Part shown: in pieces, positions 1 through 10,502 of the stretch
Numbering within the stretch: the first letter of the stretch is position 1
How the letters are laid out: every line of letters begins with the position of its first letter
Assembly (NCBI RefSeq): GCF_028372415.1
Contig: NC_092873.1
Coordinates: 350,203,890-350,267,889, forward strand
Direction of reading: 5' to 3'
Length of the DNA stretch: 64,000 bases
Source: Notamacropus eugenii
Lineage: Eukaryota > Chordata > Mammalia > Diprotodontia > Macropodidae
Position numbers and translations under genes: made by a program
The notes under the pieces: model-generated
Seen by the model: only the letters and a program-made list of their open reading frames with translations
The model's database searches: none
What the model was told of the DNA's origin: nothing

Positions 1-44
1 TCGGGGGTGGGTTCCAAGGGCATTGTTACTTTCTCAGTGCAAGT

Positions 45-232
45 AGGATCCTCGGATCCAGAGCTGAAAGGGTCCTGAGAGACCATCTACTCCAACCATC
101 CATTTTACAGATGAGATCCAGAAAGGCTGGGATGGGGAGCTGCCCCCAAGTGGTACAGAAGGGATTCGAACACTGGTTCTTTGATTTCAAATCTAGAGCT
201 TTCCCCATCATACCATCTGCCTGATAACTTTA
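45..232 (-). repeat. MIR-type SINE, antisense
   Basis: Carries the reversed core 'cattttacagatgaga' and the reversed tRNA-side signature (gattcgaacactgg). Old and diverged. Confidence 0.7.
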
Positions 233-659
233 GACAAGACTTAGACAACCTTCAGAAGGCTGGTGAGCGCTCTCTTCAGACAAGGATGCCACTGGCTTTT
301 TTTTAAGCAACAAAAACATTGAATTGGGATAGAAAAGTCATAAAAATCTGAAACATTCTAAATTCATTTACAGTTTCATTCTAAATGTCTAGAATTGTTT
401 ATAATCCAGAATTCTCAAACATTAGAAGCATTGACCCAATGAGTGCATTTCCAGTCTGTGCTTCCCCATCCTAGTCTGGAGAGGAGCCCACATCCATACC
501 TTCATCCCTGCCTCCCTCCCTGCTCCCATCCCACCCTCTACCCCCTAAAACCTGGCTATGGCTGCCTGCATCATCCTACAGGACACTGGAGGATTTTCTC
601 TGGGTATGGCTGAATGTGGCTGCATAGGTAAGTATGTGTGCTTGGTTTGTGTGATTATG
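233..659. other. Non-coding, no feature recognised
   Basis: No repeat family or coding signal is recognisable, apart from a short C/T-rich stretch near 500-545. Confidence 0.4.
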
Positions 660-770
660 ACCGGGAGTAGGTTATTTTGCCTCTCCAGGTCTCAGCTTCT
701 TCATCTGTAAAATGAACAGGTTGGACTAGATGGCTTCTAAGGTGCCTGCCAGATTTACATCAAGAACTCT
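660..770 (+). repeat. MIR 3' part
   Basis: Contains 'cttcatctgtaaaatg' and the following 'ggttggactagatggc', typical of the MIR 3' half. Confidence 0.65.
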
Positions 771-802
771 ATGATGAGTCCACATGCACATGAAGATAAA
801 AC

Positions 803-897
803 ATGTTTATATTACCTAGATCACCTTTGAACTGTCTGATTCTTGTGCACTTGGTTTTTTTTTCCGCTTGAAGATAAAACATCCAATACCCTAAGGA
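803..897. repeat. 95 bp direct repeat, copy 1
   Basis: Matches 2988-3082 at 93 of 95 positions with no gaps; both differences are C/T. It contains a 9-T run followed by 'ccgcttgaagataaaac'. Family unknown. Confidence 0.9.
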
Positions 898-1127
898 CCA
901 CATGTGACTTTGCATGATTCCCTGTGTGATAGAGTAGGTGGCCACGTGTCTCTAAGTGGGCCTCAGCATTGGTCTTGCGCTTACAACTCAGAGATCTAAC
1001 ATTCACTCTTTTCTATCCCTGCCTTGTCTGATGTTGGACCTCTCAGTCACCAGAGTGGGCTTGTGCCTCTTTCCCAGTGAGGCAAGGGATAGATCTGGAT
1101 CTATCTATTAGTTTGGGGGAAAGCATT

Positions 1128-1681
1128 TTTTTTTTAATTTTTAGTTTTCAAAGTTCTCCTCCCTCCCCAAGACAGCATGCAATCTGAATATAGGCTCTAC
1201 AGATACATTCATATTAAATATATTTTCACATTAGTCATACTGTAAAGAAGACTTAGAACCAATGGGTGAAACAAACAAAAAAAAAAAGAGAGAAAATAGC
1301 ATGCTTTGATCTGTATTCAGATTCCATAATTCTTTTTCTGAAAGTGGATAGTATTTTCCATCATGAGTCTTTTGGAGGTGTCTTAGATCCTTGCATTGTT
1401 AAACAGTCTATCAAAGTTAGCCAATTCATTGTACTATGTTGCTGTTACTATATACAGTGTTTTCTTGGTTCTGTTTACTTCCTCAGCATCAGTTCATGTA
1501 AGTCTTTTCAGGTTTTCCTGAGGTCTGCCTGCTTATTATTTCTTATGAAACAATAGTAAATCATTACATTCATATACCACAGCTTGTTCAGCCATTCCCC
1601 AACTGATGGGACTCCCTTCAATTTCCAATTCTTGGCCACCACAAAAAAAGCTGCTGGAATTATTTTTATACATGTGGGTCC
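1128..1681 (-). mobile_element. L1 3' fragment, 5'-truncated, with TSD
   Basis: Antisense L1 tail: a T run at the left end, then 3' UTR, then the reversed ORF2 end (a peptide like LNKLWYMNVMIYYCFIRN on the minus strand). It is flanked by the perfect 15-bp duplication 'ttgggggaaagcatt' at 1113-1127 and 1682-1696, so this is a single target-primed insertion. Confidence 0.9.
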
Positions 1682-1696
1682 TTGGGGGAAAGCATT

Positions 1697-2094
1697 CTTA
1701 TGGGTCCTTATGAACCCTTCCCCACATTCATGTCCTAGACCACAAGCCTTGGCAATGAGTCCTGAAGAATGGTGAGTTTTAGGGGAGAGACAGACTGTAG
1801 AGAGGCAGCCTGGCACAAGGGCTGTAACTAAGCTAGGAGTACATACTGATCGATACTTCCCCAGTCTAGGGAGTTGGTTGGACTGTGGAAAAGTTATAGA
1901 TGAGAAGTACTTGAAAAGTTCAGAATCTGGATCATCTAGAAACAAGCCACGATAAAGAGCTAGGCAGGTGACTGGGGATGTTTTTGAAGGGCCAGATTCA
2001 GAGCTGTGAAAGAGAAGGGGTGGCAAAAGGTTCACCAGAAGATCCTAGAAGGGACTGGTCAGGAGTGAGGTCCAGGGTTAGAGCTGCCAGGTAG
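1697..2094. other. Non-coding, no feature recognised
   Basis: No recognised repeat. The minus-strand open frame crossing this stretch enters the L1 fragment and has no family signature of its own. Confidence 0.4.
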
Positions 2095-2240
2095 TACCAG
2101 GTTAATGAACAGGTTGATGAACTAGAGCTAGGTGACCTCGGGTAAGTCCATTTAAGTCCTCTCTGGGACTCAGTTTCCTCATTTGTAAAATGAAGGGATT
2201 GGAGTAAATGACCTTTCTAGCTCTAAGCCTATGAATTCAT
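2095..2240 (+). repeat. MIR
   Basis: Carries 'ctcagtttcctcatttg' followed by a diverged MIR 3' half. Confidence 0.7.
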
Positions 2241-2304
2241 GGCCTCCATTTGCCTGGTCTGTGAGCCTCTGGATGTACAAAGCTTCTCTTGACATTTCTT
2301 TAAC

Positions 2305-2505
2305 TCAGAGCTTCTTAACTTGGGGTCTGCAGATCTCAGGGATCTGTGCCTAGATTTCAGTGGGAGTGCTCTGTGAACCTGAATGGGAAAAAAATATTCC
2401 ATTCTTATTTCAACGTGATTGATTTACTTTGTAATCCTATATACTTTATTTTCACATTTAAAAGCATTAATCTGAGGAGAGGTCCATAGGCTTCACCAGA
2501 CAACC
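2305..2505 (+). repeat. Unnamed dispersed repeat, copy 1
   Basis: Begins 'cttcttaacttggggtctg' and ends near 'ccataggcttcaccaga'. A diverged relative with the same order of motifs lies at 5885-6062. Family not identified; an old DNA transposon is possible. Confidence 0.55.
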
Positions 2506-2529
2506 AGAGGAGTCTGACAAAAACAAAAA

Positions 2530-2872
2530 GGTTTTTTGTTTTCAGTTATTTCAGTTGTGTCCAACTCTTTGTAATCCCATTTGGGGTTTTCTTGGCAAAG
2601 ATACTGGAGAGGTTTGCCATCTCTTTCTTCAGTTCATCTTACAGATGAGGAAACTGAGGCAAACAGGATTAAGTGATTTGTCCAGAGTTATATAGATAGT
2701 GGTCTGCCATTTTCTTCTCCAGTTCATATTACAGATGAGGAAACTGAAGCAAAAAGGGTTAAGTAACTTGCCTAGAGTCACAACCAGTAAACATCTGAAG
2801 TCTGATTTGAACTCATGAAGATGAATCTTCCTAACTCCAGGCCTGGCCTATTATCTACTGTGCCACCTAGTT
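2530..2872 (-). repeat. Type A SINE, antisense, internal duplication
   Basis: Antisense SINE with the RTE-like tail (caactctttgtaatcccatt at its 3' end). About 85-90 bp covering 'tttgccat...gaggaaactgag' occurs twice, near 2610-2690 and 2700-2780. Confidence 0.8.
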
Positions 2873-2987
2873 TGTACCTTTCAAAGAATCCCTTTCAAAG
2901 GCTCCTGTTGACCCCATCCTCTCTGTTCTCTATGGCAAAGGCCAAATTAAGCTATTTATAATGTCCCTGCTGACGTTACTTTATGGT

Positions 2988-3082
2988 ATGTTTACATTAC
3001 CTAGATCACCTTTGAACTGTCTGATTCTTGTGTACTTGGTTTTTTTTTCCGCTTGAAGATAAAACATCCAATACCCTAAGGA
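2988..3082. repeat. 95 bp direct repeat, copy 2
   Basis: Second copy of 803-897, same orientation, 2.1 kb away. The flanks are unrelated. Confidence 0.9.
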
Positions 3083-3149
3083 ATGACAGGTTGAAATACT
3101 GCTTTTTCAGTGATTATTTTTAAAGACAAAGAAGGATCTGTGATGTTGT

Positions 3150-3235
3150 CAGTCAATCAACAAGTGTTTCTGAAGGCTTACTAAGTGCCAGGCACTCGGG
3201 ATGCTGTCTTCTGGGAGCTTATATTGTAACCAAGG
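3150..3235 (-). repeat. L2 3' end fragment
   Basis: Antisense L2 terminus signature 'taagtgccaggcactcggg' after 'tcaatcaacaagtg'. Confidence 0.6.
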
Positions 3236-3539
3236 AAGATGGCATAAAAAGAAGCTGAAAAGGGTGGGGGGATGGGATGAAGGTACTCATGGAGGCCTTG
3301 GAGGGTGAGTTCTGAGTGCAGCCTGAACAGGAATGAGACATGGCTCCTTAAATGGAAGTTGTAATTTTGTCAGCATGAGGAAGTCCAGATTGCAATTAGT
3401 CTGCAGCCAAGTAGATAAATCTTGGGGAGGTAGTAGCCCGAGGCATGAAGAAATTAAGTTGACTTGTCTGGAGTCACATAGCTGTTCCAAGCCTAGCGTT
3501 TCTTCTATTTTCTATAACGTGCTGCTTCTGTGTGATGAT

Positions 3540-4145
3540 CGTAGCTCAGATTTATTTAAAGCTCTAAGGTTTATGAAGCCCTTTACATGCATTTCATTTG
3601 ATCTTCACAAGGAGATGAGGTAGGTAGGTGCTATTATCATCATTCCCATTTTACAGATGGGAAATCAGACTCAGAGAAATTAAGGTAACTTTCCCAGGTC
3701 GCAGTGCTTGAGACAAAGCTCAAACCCAAGTCTTTATGATTTCAAGTCCAGCACTCATGTCCTGGGTGGCTAGGTGTTGAAGTGGATTGAGTGCTGGCTC
3801 TGAAGTTAGGAACACTCATCTTCCTGAGATCAAATCTGACTTCAGACACTAGCTGTGTGACTCTGGGCAAGTCACTTTAACCCTGTTTGCCTCTGTTTCC
3901 TCATTTGTAAAATGAGTTGGAGAAGGAGGTGGCAAACCACTCCACAGTCTTTGCCAGGAAAACCCCAAATGGGGACACAGAGTCATAAGTGATTGAAATG
4001 ACTGAAAAATAACAACAAATAAAGCCTAGAGAGGTTAATTGGCTTTTCTCCAACCACACTGGTCAAGAAGTATTAGAGCTGGGATTCAAACCTACGTCTC
4101 CTAACTCCCAGTCCAGGTCACTTTCTCCTGTGCCCTATTGTACAG
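3540..4145 (-). repeat. MIR-type SINE split by a nested SINE
   Basis: Left half 3540-3764 carries the reversed core (cattttacagatgggaaatc). The right half, about 4023-4145, carries the reversed head (gggattcaaacctacgtctc). The interruption is the plus-strand SINE at 3765-4022, which must be younger. Confidence 0.65.
3765..4022 (+). repeat. Type A SINE, full length
   Basis: Head (tgggtggctaggtg), core (tgtgtgactctgggcaagtc), type A tail (ggcaaaccactccacagtct) and a terminal A/C-rich end (aataacaacaaat). Confidence 0.85.
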
Positions 4146-4524
4146 GTGGTCGTAAGCCAAAAACTTCTCATCATAATCAACCAAGCTTTGATTTAGCGCA
4201 AAGTATCCCAATTCTATAGTCTCTCTCCCAGGATCTTTTTAGCCATTAAGAGTCATTTCCAGATGTTTTCCTCCACCCTCTCCACTTCCCCTACCCCCAC
4301 CCACCCAATGATCTATCCCTTATGTCATCAGGGGCTCAAAGCTAATTTGTATAAGACCCTTTTCATTGGTGGAGATTGATGCCTGAGTACAAAGAGGAGG
4401 GTCTTATGCAGATATGCCTTGAACCCCTGATAAGCAAAACAATTGAGAAACTGACAATATTTGACCATGAACATTCTGTACTCAGTCTCCTCCCTCTCTG
4501 ATGAAAGGATAGAACATGTACTAA

Positions 4525-4900
4525 GGCAGCTGGGTGGTACAGTGGATAGCATTTTGGACTCAGAGTCAGGGTAGCCTGGGTTCAAATCCTGCCTCAAATA
4601 TTTTCTAGCTGTGTGACCCTGGGCAAGTTACATAGTTTCTCAGTCTCAGTTTTCTCATTTGTAAAATACGCATAATAAAACACCTATCTCACCAGGTTAT
4701 TGTGAGGCTCAGAGTAATATCAGGGTGGGGGGAGGGGAGAGATGGGGAGAAAATTTGGAACTCAAAATCTTGTGGAAGTGAATGCTGAACACTAAAACAA
4801 ATTTAAAAAATTTAAAGAGAGTAATATTAAATCAAATATGTGAATTTGTAAAAAATAATGTATTTTAAGCACTTTTCAGACCTAGGAGTACTATCTAAAG
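4525..4900 (+). repeat. CORE-SINE interrupted by a tiny L1 insertion
   Basis: Head and core at 4525-4720; the 3' end resumes at about 4828-4900. The interruption at 4721-4817 is described separately. Confidence 0.75.
4721..4817 (+). mobile_element. 97 bp L1 3' terminus with 10-bp TSD
   Basis: Only the last bases of the L1 3' UTR are present (ggagaaaatttggaactcaa, then an A-rich end). It is flanked by 'agagtaatat' at 4711-4720 and 4818-4827. Confidence 0.7.
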
Positions 4901-4924
4901 GATAGATATTATCATTAGCTCTTC

Positions 4925-5445
4925 TCAGTGGCCACTCTTGTTTGTTACAATTGTATGATGTTTATCTTGGCTTTAATGTTCTTTTTGTTAACATTAATAG
5001 GTTGTTTTTCTTATTCGATCCATACAATTCTTGCTATGTTTCCTTGGAACTCCACATATTCATAGTTTGTTATAGTAAAATAATATCCCATTACATTCAT
5101 ATGCCACATTTGGTTAAGCCATTCCTCGACTGACGGTCACTCACTTTGTTTCCAGTTTTATTGTTACTATAAAAAGCACTGCTATGAAATTTTTGGTATG
5201 TATGAGAACCTTTCTTTCTGTCTCTGATTTACCCAGGGAGATGAATGTGCAACTGAGTCACCTTCCTATTCTGATTCCAAACTCTTTCCCAGAACCAGTT
5301 CACAGTTCTACCAAGAATATATTACTCTGTCCATTTTCCCATAGTTCTTCCAACATGGACAATGGCCATCCATCTTCTGTCTGTGCCGGTTTGATGCGTA
5401 TGAGGTGAAACCTTAGGGTTTTCGTTTGCATTCAATATTGGCCTT
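4925..5445 (-). mobile_element. L1-like fragment, antisense, degraded
   Basis: The order matches the reversed L1 ORF2 end: 'ttacattcatatgccaca', then 'aagccattcctcgactgacg', then 'gcactgctatgaaat'. More diverged than the other L1 pieces. Confidence 0.65.
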
Positions 5446-5734
5446 TGCATAACACATTTTGTAATATTTGAATAGGGTTCTGAGATGAAATGATCCTAGG
5501 GATGCTCCAACCTTGAAATGTAATTGCTGCACAGTGGAAAATGAAATGAAACTTTTTGTTCCCAGTCTCACCAGCAATTTCCCAAGCTTGAGGGGCTAAT
5601 TTGGGACAGTTATATTTGCCATTCCATGCTCCCAAGAAAGCCCTTTACAGATCAGATCTTCAAGCATAGATGAGGCCTGCTGGACCCAGTGTGGAACCAA
5701 ATGTTTTCATCTGGCGTACAGACATTGCTTTTCA

Positions 5735-6130
5735 CTGGGGCAGTGAAAGAATACTACATTTGCAGTCAGATAATTTGTAGTTGCATTACCAGCTCTGCCA
5801 CTTACTAGCTCTGTGACTTCAGGCAACTCATTTACCTTCTGGGCTTCAGTTTCCTTATCTAAAAATAAGGCATTTGGACTAAATCAAGGATTCTTAACCT
5901 GGGGTCTGTGAGCTTGTTTGTTTAAAAAATATTCTGGTTACTGTGTTTCAATATAATTGGTTTCCTGTGTAATCCTATGTATTTTATTTTATGCATGTAA
6001 AAACATTATTCTGAGAAGGGATCCATAGGCTTCATCAGATTGCCAAGGAGTTCATTCCCAACCCCCCTCAAAATGTTAGAAATCCCTGGACAAAATGATC
6101 TTTATGGTTCCTTTCTAGCTCTAAATACTT
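5735..6130 (+). repeat. MIR split by unnamed repeat
   Basis: Head and core at 5735-5884 (agctctgtgacttcaggcaa); the 3' half resumes at about 6085-6130. The interrupting segment is the repeat at 5885-6062. Confidence 0.6.
5885..6062 (+). repeat. Unnamed dispersed repeat, copy 2
   Basis: Shares with 2305-2505 the start (attcttaacctggggtctg) and the end (gatccataggcttcatcaga). It sits inside a MIR, so it is younger than that MIR. Confidence 0.55.
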
Positions 6131-6309
6131 TAATTTATGCATACCTTGATCTATTCTTACGTCCATAGCTATGGCAGCACTTGGGTGCTTGATCTTATCC
6201 ACTGTTAGATTCTCAAATTCCCAGAGTGTTGGAACTATAAACATTATAGTACTATAAACACTGGATGGAGTATGGCCTATCTGTGATGAGTTATTCATAA
6301 TTTTTGAGG

Positions 6310-6529
6310 ACACTATATACAAATAACTAAGTCAAGTTAAACAGCAATTATTAAGCGTTTACTATGGGCTTGGCACTGTGCTAAGCTGGGGGTGGATGGG
6401 TGAGAAGAAATACACAAACAAACAGAATGATACTTTAGGCCTTCAAGGAGCTTATAACACAAGGAAGCTGAAAGGTGCAGAGAGGGTGATGGAAGAGATG
6501 GAGAGAAAATCCAAGAAAATGAGGAATGC
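6310..6529 (-). repeat. 220 bp inverted repeat, left arm (L2 3' end)
   Basis: Reverse complement of 7660-7879: same length, no gaps, 6 mismatches by hand alignment. It contains the antisense L2 terminus (ttggcactgtgctaagc). Confidence 0.92.
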
Positions 6530-6654
6530 TGTTTGGAGAAGAATGAAGGCCCAGCTGACCTAGGACTCTTCCTTAAAATGGAAGTTCTGGCCAATCAGAG
6601 GATTTCCTCTGCATGGGGAACTCTCCCAGTGTGGGAACTCCCTCCTCCACCAAG

Positions 6655-6775
6655 GAGACAGAACCACATGGAAAGTAAGTGACTTGCCCAGGATCACGTT
6701 GCTAATAAGTATCAGATGATTTAAATCTATTCTTCAGACTCCAATCCAGTTTTCTATCCTCTATGCCACACTATC
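6655..6775 (-). repeat. CORE-SINE fragment, antisense
   Basis: Contains 'taagtgacttgcccaggatc' and a reversed head. Confidence 0.7.
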
Positions 6776-6949
6776 CCAACAACAAACACAGCTCGTACAA
6801 CTTGTTTGTATTTCCTTTTTCCCTGGGGTGGGTAAGAGGGTAAGATAGCTTGTGGTTGCCATTGTTGACATAATCAAGGCAGTAATCCGACTACTCTGGG
6901 GGAAGGGAAGCAGAAGCTGTTGCCAATAGCTTAAAAAGGGCACCAGCCA

Positions 6950-7065
6950 GGGATAGCTGGGTGGTGCAGTGGATAGGGCATCAGTTCTGGAGTCAGGAGG
7001 ATCTGAGTTCAAATCTGACCTCAGATAGTGAATGTGTGACCTTGGGCAAGTCATTTAACCCCAAT
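6950..7065 (+). repeat. CORE-SINE, 3'-truncated
   Basis: Head 'gctgggtggtgcagtggata' and core up to 'tcatttaaccccaattg'. Confidence 0.85.
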
Positions 7066-7379
7066 TGCGTGAAAAAACAAATGTGGTGAGGAGCCAATTA
7101 TGAGGCTACCAGGAAGTACCATACGACATCAAGACAAGGTCCTTTTTGAAAACGAAGAACCCCTTGGCCCAACGGCAAGGTCTAAACAGGCCCTTAGATT
7201 GCTTTGCTGACTGCATTTATTGGTGGGAGGGCCAGGGAAGCAGGTGAGACCTCTGTGACAAAGTAGAGTGAGTGGCTTTCCCTGAGTGACTGAGTTCATT
7301 TCCCTCAGCATTGTGTGTATCCCTGGGAAAAATCTTTTGTAGGGCATTAAACTATTAGCTGCCCGAAGTCTTAAGGCAC

Positions 7380-7650
7380 AGCAGATACCAAAGTATCTGA
7401 GTAATAATGCTATTGGGTCATAGGTCAGCTAAAGGCCTCTGAAGCAGCTCCTATCAGATTGGACTGGAGAGCCTGACCGTGAAGTTTTCAGTGTAACTGT
7501 TTATACCTCAGAAATAAGCAAATACTCATCAGCATGATTCATTTACTTTAATAAAAAACATCAATTAAAATTGAAAAATTTTAATAAATTAAATTCCTAC
7601 AATTAAATAAAAAATAAATGAAGATTTATTACTAACTTTGGCCCACCACC
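7380..7650. other. Non-coding, AT-rich at 7545-7640
   Basis: No recognised feature except an AT-rich stretch made of short 'aaattaaat'-like repeats. Confidence 0.4.
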
Positions 7651-7659
7651 AGTTTTTGT

Positions 7660-7879
7660 GCATTCCTCATTTTCTCGGATTTTCTCTCCATCTCTTCCAT
7701 CACCCCCTCTGCACCTTTCAGCTTCCTTGTGTTATAAGCTCCTTGAGGGCATAAAGTGTCATTCTGTTTGTTTGTGTATTTCTTCTCACCCATCCACCCC
7801 CAGCTTAGCACAGTGCCAAGCCCATAGTAAACGCTTAATAATTGCTGTTTAACTTGGCTTAGTTATTTGTATATAGTGT
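7660..7879 (+). repeat. 220 bp inverted repeat, right arm (L2 3' end)
   Basis: Sense-strand copy of the left arm, 1130 bp away. Just outside it a short tandem duplication occurs (taaacccttggt twice between 7879 and 7909). Confidence 0.92.
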
Positions 7880-8039
7880 AAACCCTTGGTATGTAGTATA
7901 AACCCTTGGTCTAGATGGAGAGAAATGGAGAAAATATTAATAACGCAGATTAAACCTAAAAGTGTGACCTGTGAACTTTCTTTTTGACTCTTTATTTAGG
8001 AGAGTCAGTTGTTAAACTTTTACCAATGAACCAGAAGCT

Positions 8040-8155
8040 TCACCCATTAGATTGTAAGCTCCCTGAGGGCAAGGACTGTCTTTATTCTCTTTTTGTATCC
8101 CCAGTGCTGTGCCAGGAACATGCCAGGCACTTAATAAGGGTTTATTGACTAACTG
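8040..8155 (+). repeat. L2 3' end
   Basis: Sense L2 terminus: 'gattgtaagctccctgaggg', 'caaggactgtctttattc' and 'ggcacttaataagggttta'. Confidence 0.75.
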
Positions 8156-8159
8156 ATAG

Positions 8160-8320
8160 CGTCCTTCACAAAATGGCATAGAGGATAAAGGACTGGATCT
8201 GGAGTTGGGTTCAGATCCTGGCTATGACATTAGATTGTATGATCTTGAGCTAGTTGAAATCTCTTTGGGCCTTGGTTTCCCTATTTGTAAAAAGGTCCTT
8301 TCCAATTCTTAATCTACAAT
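8160..8320 (+). repeat. MIR
   Basis: Head with 'gtatgatcttgagctagt' and 'ggtttccctatttgtaaaa'. A 9-bp match (cttaatcta) at 8308-8316 and 9707-9715 may be the duplication left by the adjacent L1. Confidence 0.6.
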
Positions 8321-8429
8321 CCAACAGCCTTCTGAATCTTTCCTTGTTTTTTAGGTGCGCCTGTTGCAGAGGCAAACACCTTAGCCTCAAGGTTGGTAAG
8401 GAGCAAGTTTGGATACACAATCTAGGTAT

Positions 8430-9690
8430 AAAGGTTGATACTATCAACAAATTAGGGAAGCTAGGAACAGTTTATTTGTCAGGTTTATGGAGAATGGAGA
8501 ATTTTAAGACCAAACAAGAGATAGAGAACATTATGAAATACAAAATGGATAATTTTGATTACATTAAATTGAAAAGTTTTTGCACGAACAAAGCCAATGC
8601 AATCAAGATTAGGAGGAAAGTAGAAAACTGGGAAAGGTCTGTCTGTGATAAAGGTCTCATTTCTAAAATACATAGAGAACTGAGTCAAATTTACAAGAAT
8701 ACAAGTCATTCCCCAATTGACAAATGGCCAAAGGATAAGAATAGGCAGTTTTCAGAGGAAGAAATTAAAACTATCTATAGTCATATGAAAAAATGCTCTA
8801 AATCACTATTGATTAGAGAGATGCAAATCAAAACAACTCTGAGGTACCACATCACACCTATCAGATTGGCTAACATGACAAAACAGGAAGATGATAAATG
8901 TTGGAGAAGATGTGGGAGAGTTGGAACACTAATTCATTGCTGGTGGAGCTGTGAGCTGTTCTGGAGAACAGTTTGGAACTATGCTCAAAGGGATATAAAA
9001 ATGTGCACACCTTTTAGTCCAGCAATAGTGCTTCTAGGGCTGTATCCCAAAGACACCATAAAAATGGGAAAGGGTTCCACAAATACAAAAATATTTATAG
9101 CAGCTCTTTTTGTGGTAGCCAAGAACAGGAAATTGAGGGGATGCCCATCGATTAGGGAGTGGCTGAACAAATTGTGGTATATGACTGTAATGGAATACTA
9201 TTGTGCTGTAAGAAATGATGAACAGGCAGACTGTAGAGAAACCTGAATAGACTTATATGAACTGATGCTAAGTGAAGTGAGCAGAGCCAGGAGGACATTA
9301 TACACAGTATTAGCCACAGTGTATGAGGACAGTTTTTGATAGACTTAGCCCTTCTCAGCAATGCAAGGACCTCAAACATTCCCAAAGGACACATGGTGCA
9401 AAATGCCATTCACACCCAGAGAAAGATCTATGGAGTCGGAATGTAGAACAAACCACGCTATTTTCTCTTTTGTTCTGTTTTGTTCTGTTTTATTTTTCTT
9501 GTGGTTTCTCCCATTCATTATAATTCTTCTATATAACATGACTAATGTGAAAATGTGTTTAGTAGGAATGAATGTGTAGAGCCCACATAAGATTGCATGT
9601 CATCTTGGGGAGAGAAAATTTAAAACTTATGGAAGTGAATGCTAAAAACTGAAAACAAATAAATTAATAAATTTTGGGGGGAAAAGAGTG
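8430..9690 (+). mobile_element. L1 3' end with open ORF2 carboxyl terminus
   Basis: About 270 codons are open to the stop at 9244-9246. They match the L1 ORF2 end in order: YIKLKSFCTNKANAIKI, SDKGLIS-like (CDKGLISKIHREL), HMKKCSKSLLIREMQIKTT, LRYHITPIRLA, KCWRRCGRVGTLIHCWW, PAIVLLGLYPKD, IFIAALFVVAKN and YYCAVRNDEQ. The 3' UTR follows and ends A-rich near 9690. The reverse transcriptase domain is missing, so the copy is 5'-truncated and not autonomous. The left boundary is uncertain. The open frame and low divergence suggest a fairly recent insertion. Confidence 0.88.
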
Positions 9691-10104
9691 AGTTTGGACC
9701 AATAAACTTAATCTAGAGCACACAGGTGAGCAAATTCCTAGTGAAGAGCTAGCATTTTAATCTGGGGTTTTGAGGAGATAAGACAGCCACCCTAAAGAGA
9801 ATCGGGATGGGCCAAGATAAGCCTTCAGAACTTTGGCTGAAGATTAAGTTAGAAAGCTTAAGTGGCATTGTTCTGGGACTGGGTAGATTTGTAATTTTTT
9901 TTTTCTAAACACATTTAATTATTTCATCCTGGTAACTTTTTTCTGATTTTGTATATTTTTCTTTTTCCTTATAAATAAATCCTAGAAATGCACCCGTACC
10001 ATCTTGAGGTTATAGTGGTCAGAATTAGAAGGAAAAAAGTGAACCGATGCCATCCTATTGGGGCATCTAGATATAGCAGCAGCAGCTGAAACAGGTAAGA
10101 TAGT
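9691..10104. other. Non-coding, no feature recognised
   Basis: T-rich near 9890-9970; otherwise nothing recognised. Confidence 0.4.
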
Positions 10105-10370
10105 TAGGGAGGCAACCAGGTGGCCCAATGTATAGAGTACTAGATCTGGAGTCAGGAAGACCTAAATTCAAATCCAGTCACTTATTAGCTATGTGACTAG
10201 GCAAGTCACTTAATCTCTGCTTGCCTCAGTTTCCTCAACTGTTAAATGAGGAGAATACTAGCATCTACCTTCCAGGGCTGTGGCAAAGATTAAATAAGGT
10301 GATATTTGCAAAGCCCTTAGCACCGTGTCAGGCACATAGCATTTATTTAAAGAAATACTTATTTCTTTCG
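10105..10370 (+). repeat. CORE-SINE with L2/MIR-type 3' end
   Basis: Head, core (gtgactaggcaagtcactta) and a 3' half with 'gatatttgcaaagccctta' followed by 'gtcaggcacatagcattta'. No RTE tail. Confidence 0.8.
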
Positions 10371-10502
10371 TTCTTTAGGGATGGAGAAAAGCAAATCCCT
10401 GCAACAGGGACCAGAAGGGTAGGTGAGAGTCAGTGGCTGATGGTTACTGAAGGTTTAGAAGTTAATCAAAGGTCTGACTTTAATTAGAAGTCATCCTAGA
10501 TC

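Noticed and set aside
8254..9246. 330-residue plus-strand open frame as a host gene
   Set aside because: Its first part runs through a MIR, and the rest is the L1 ORF2 carboxyl end.
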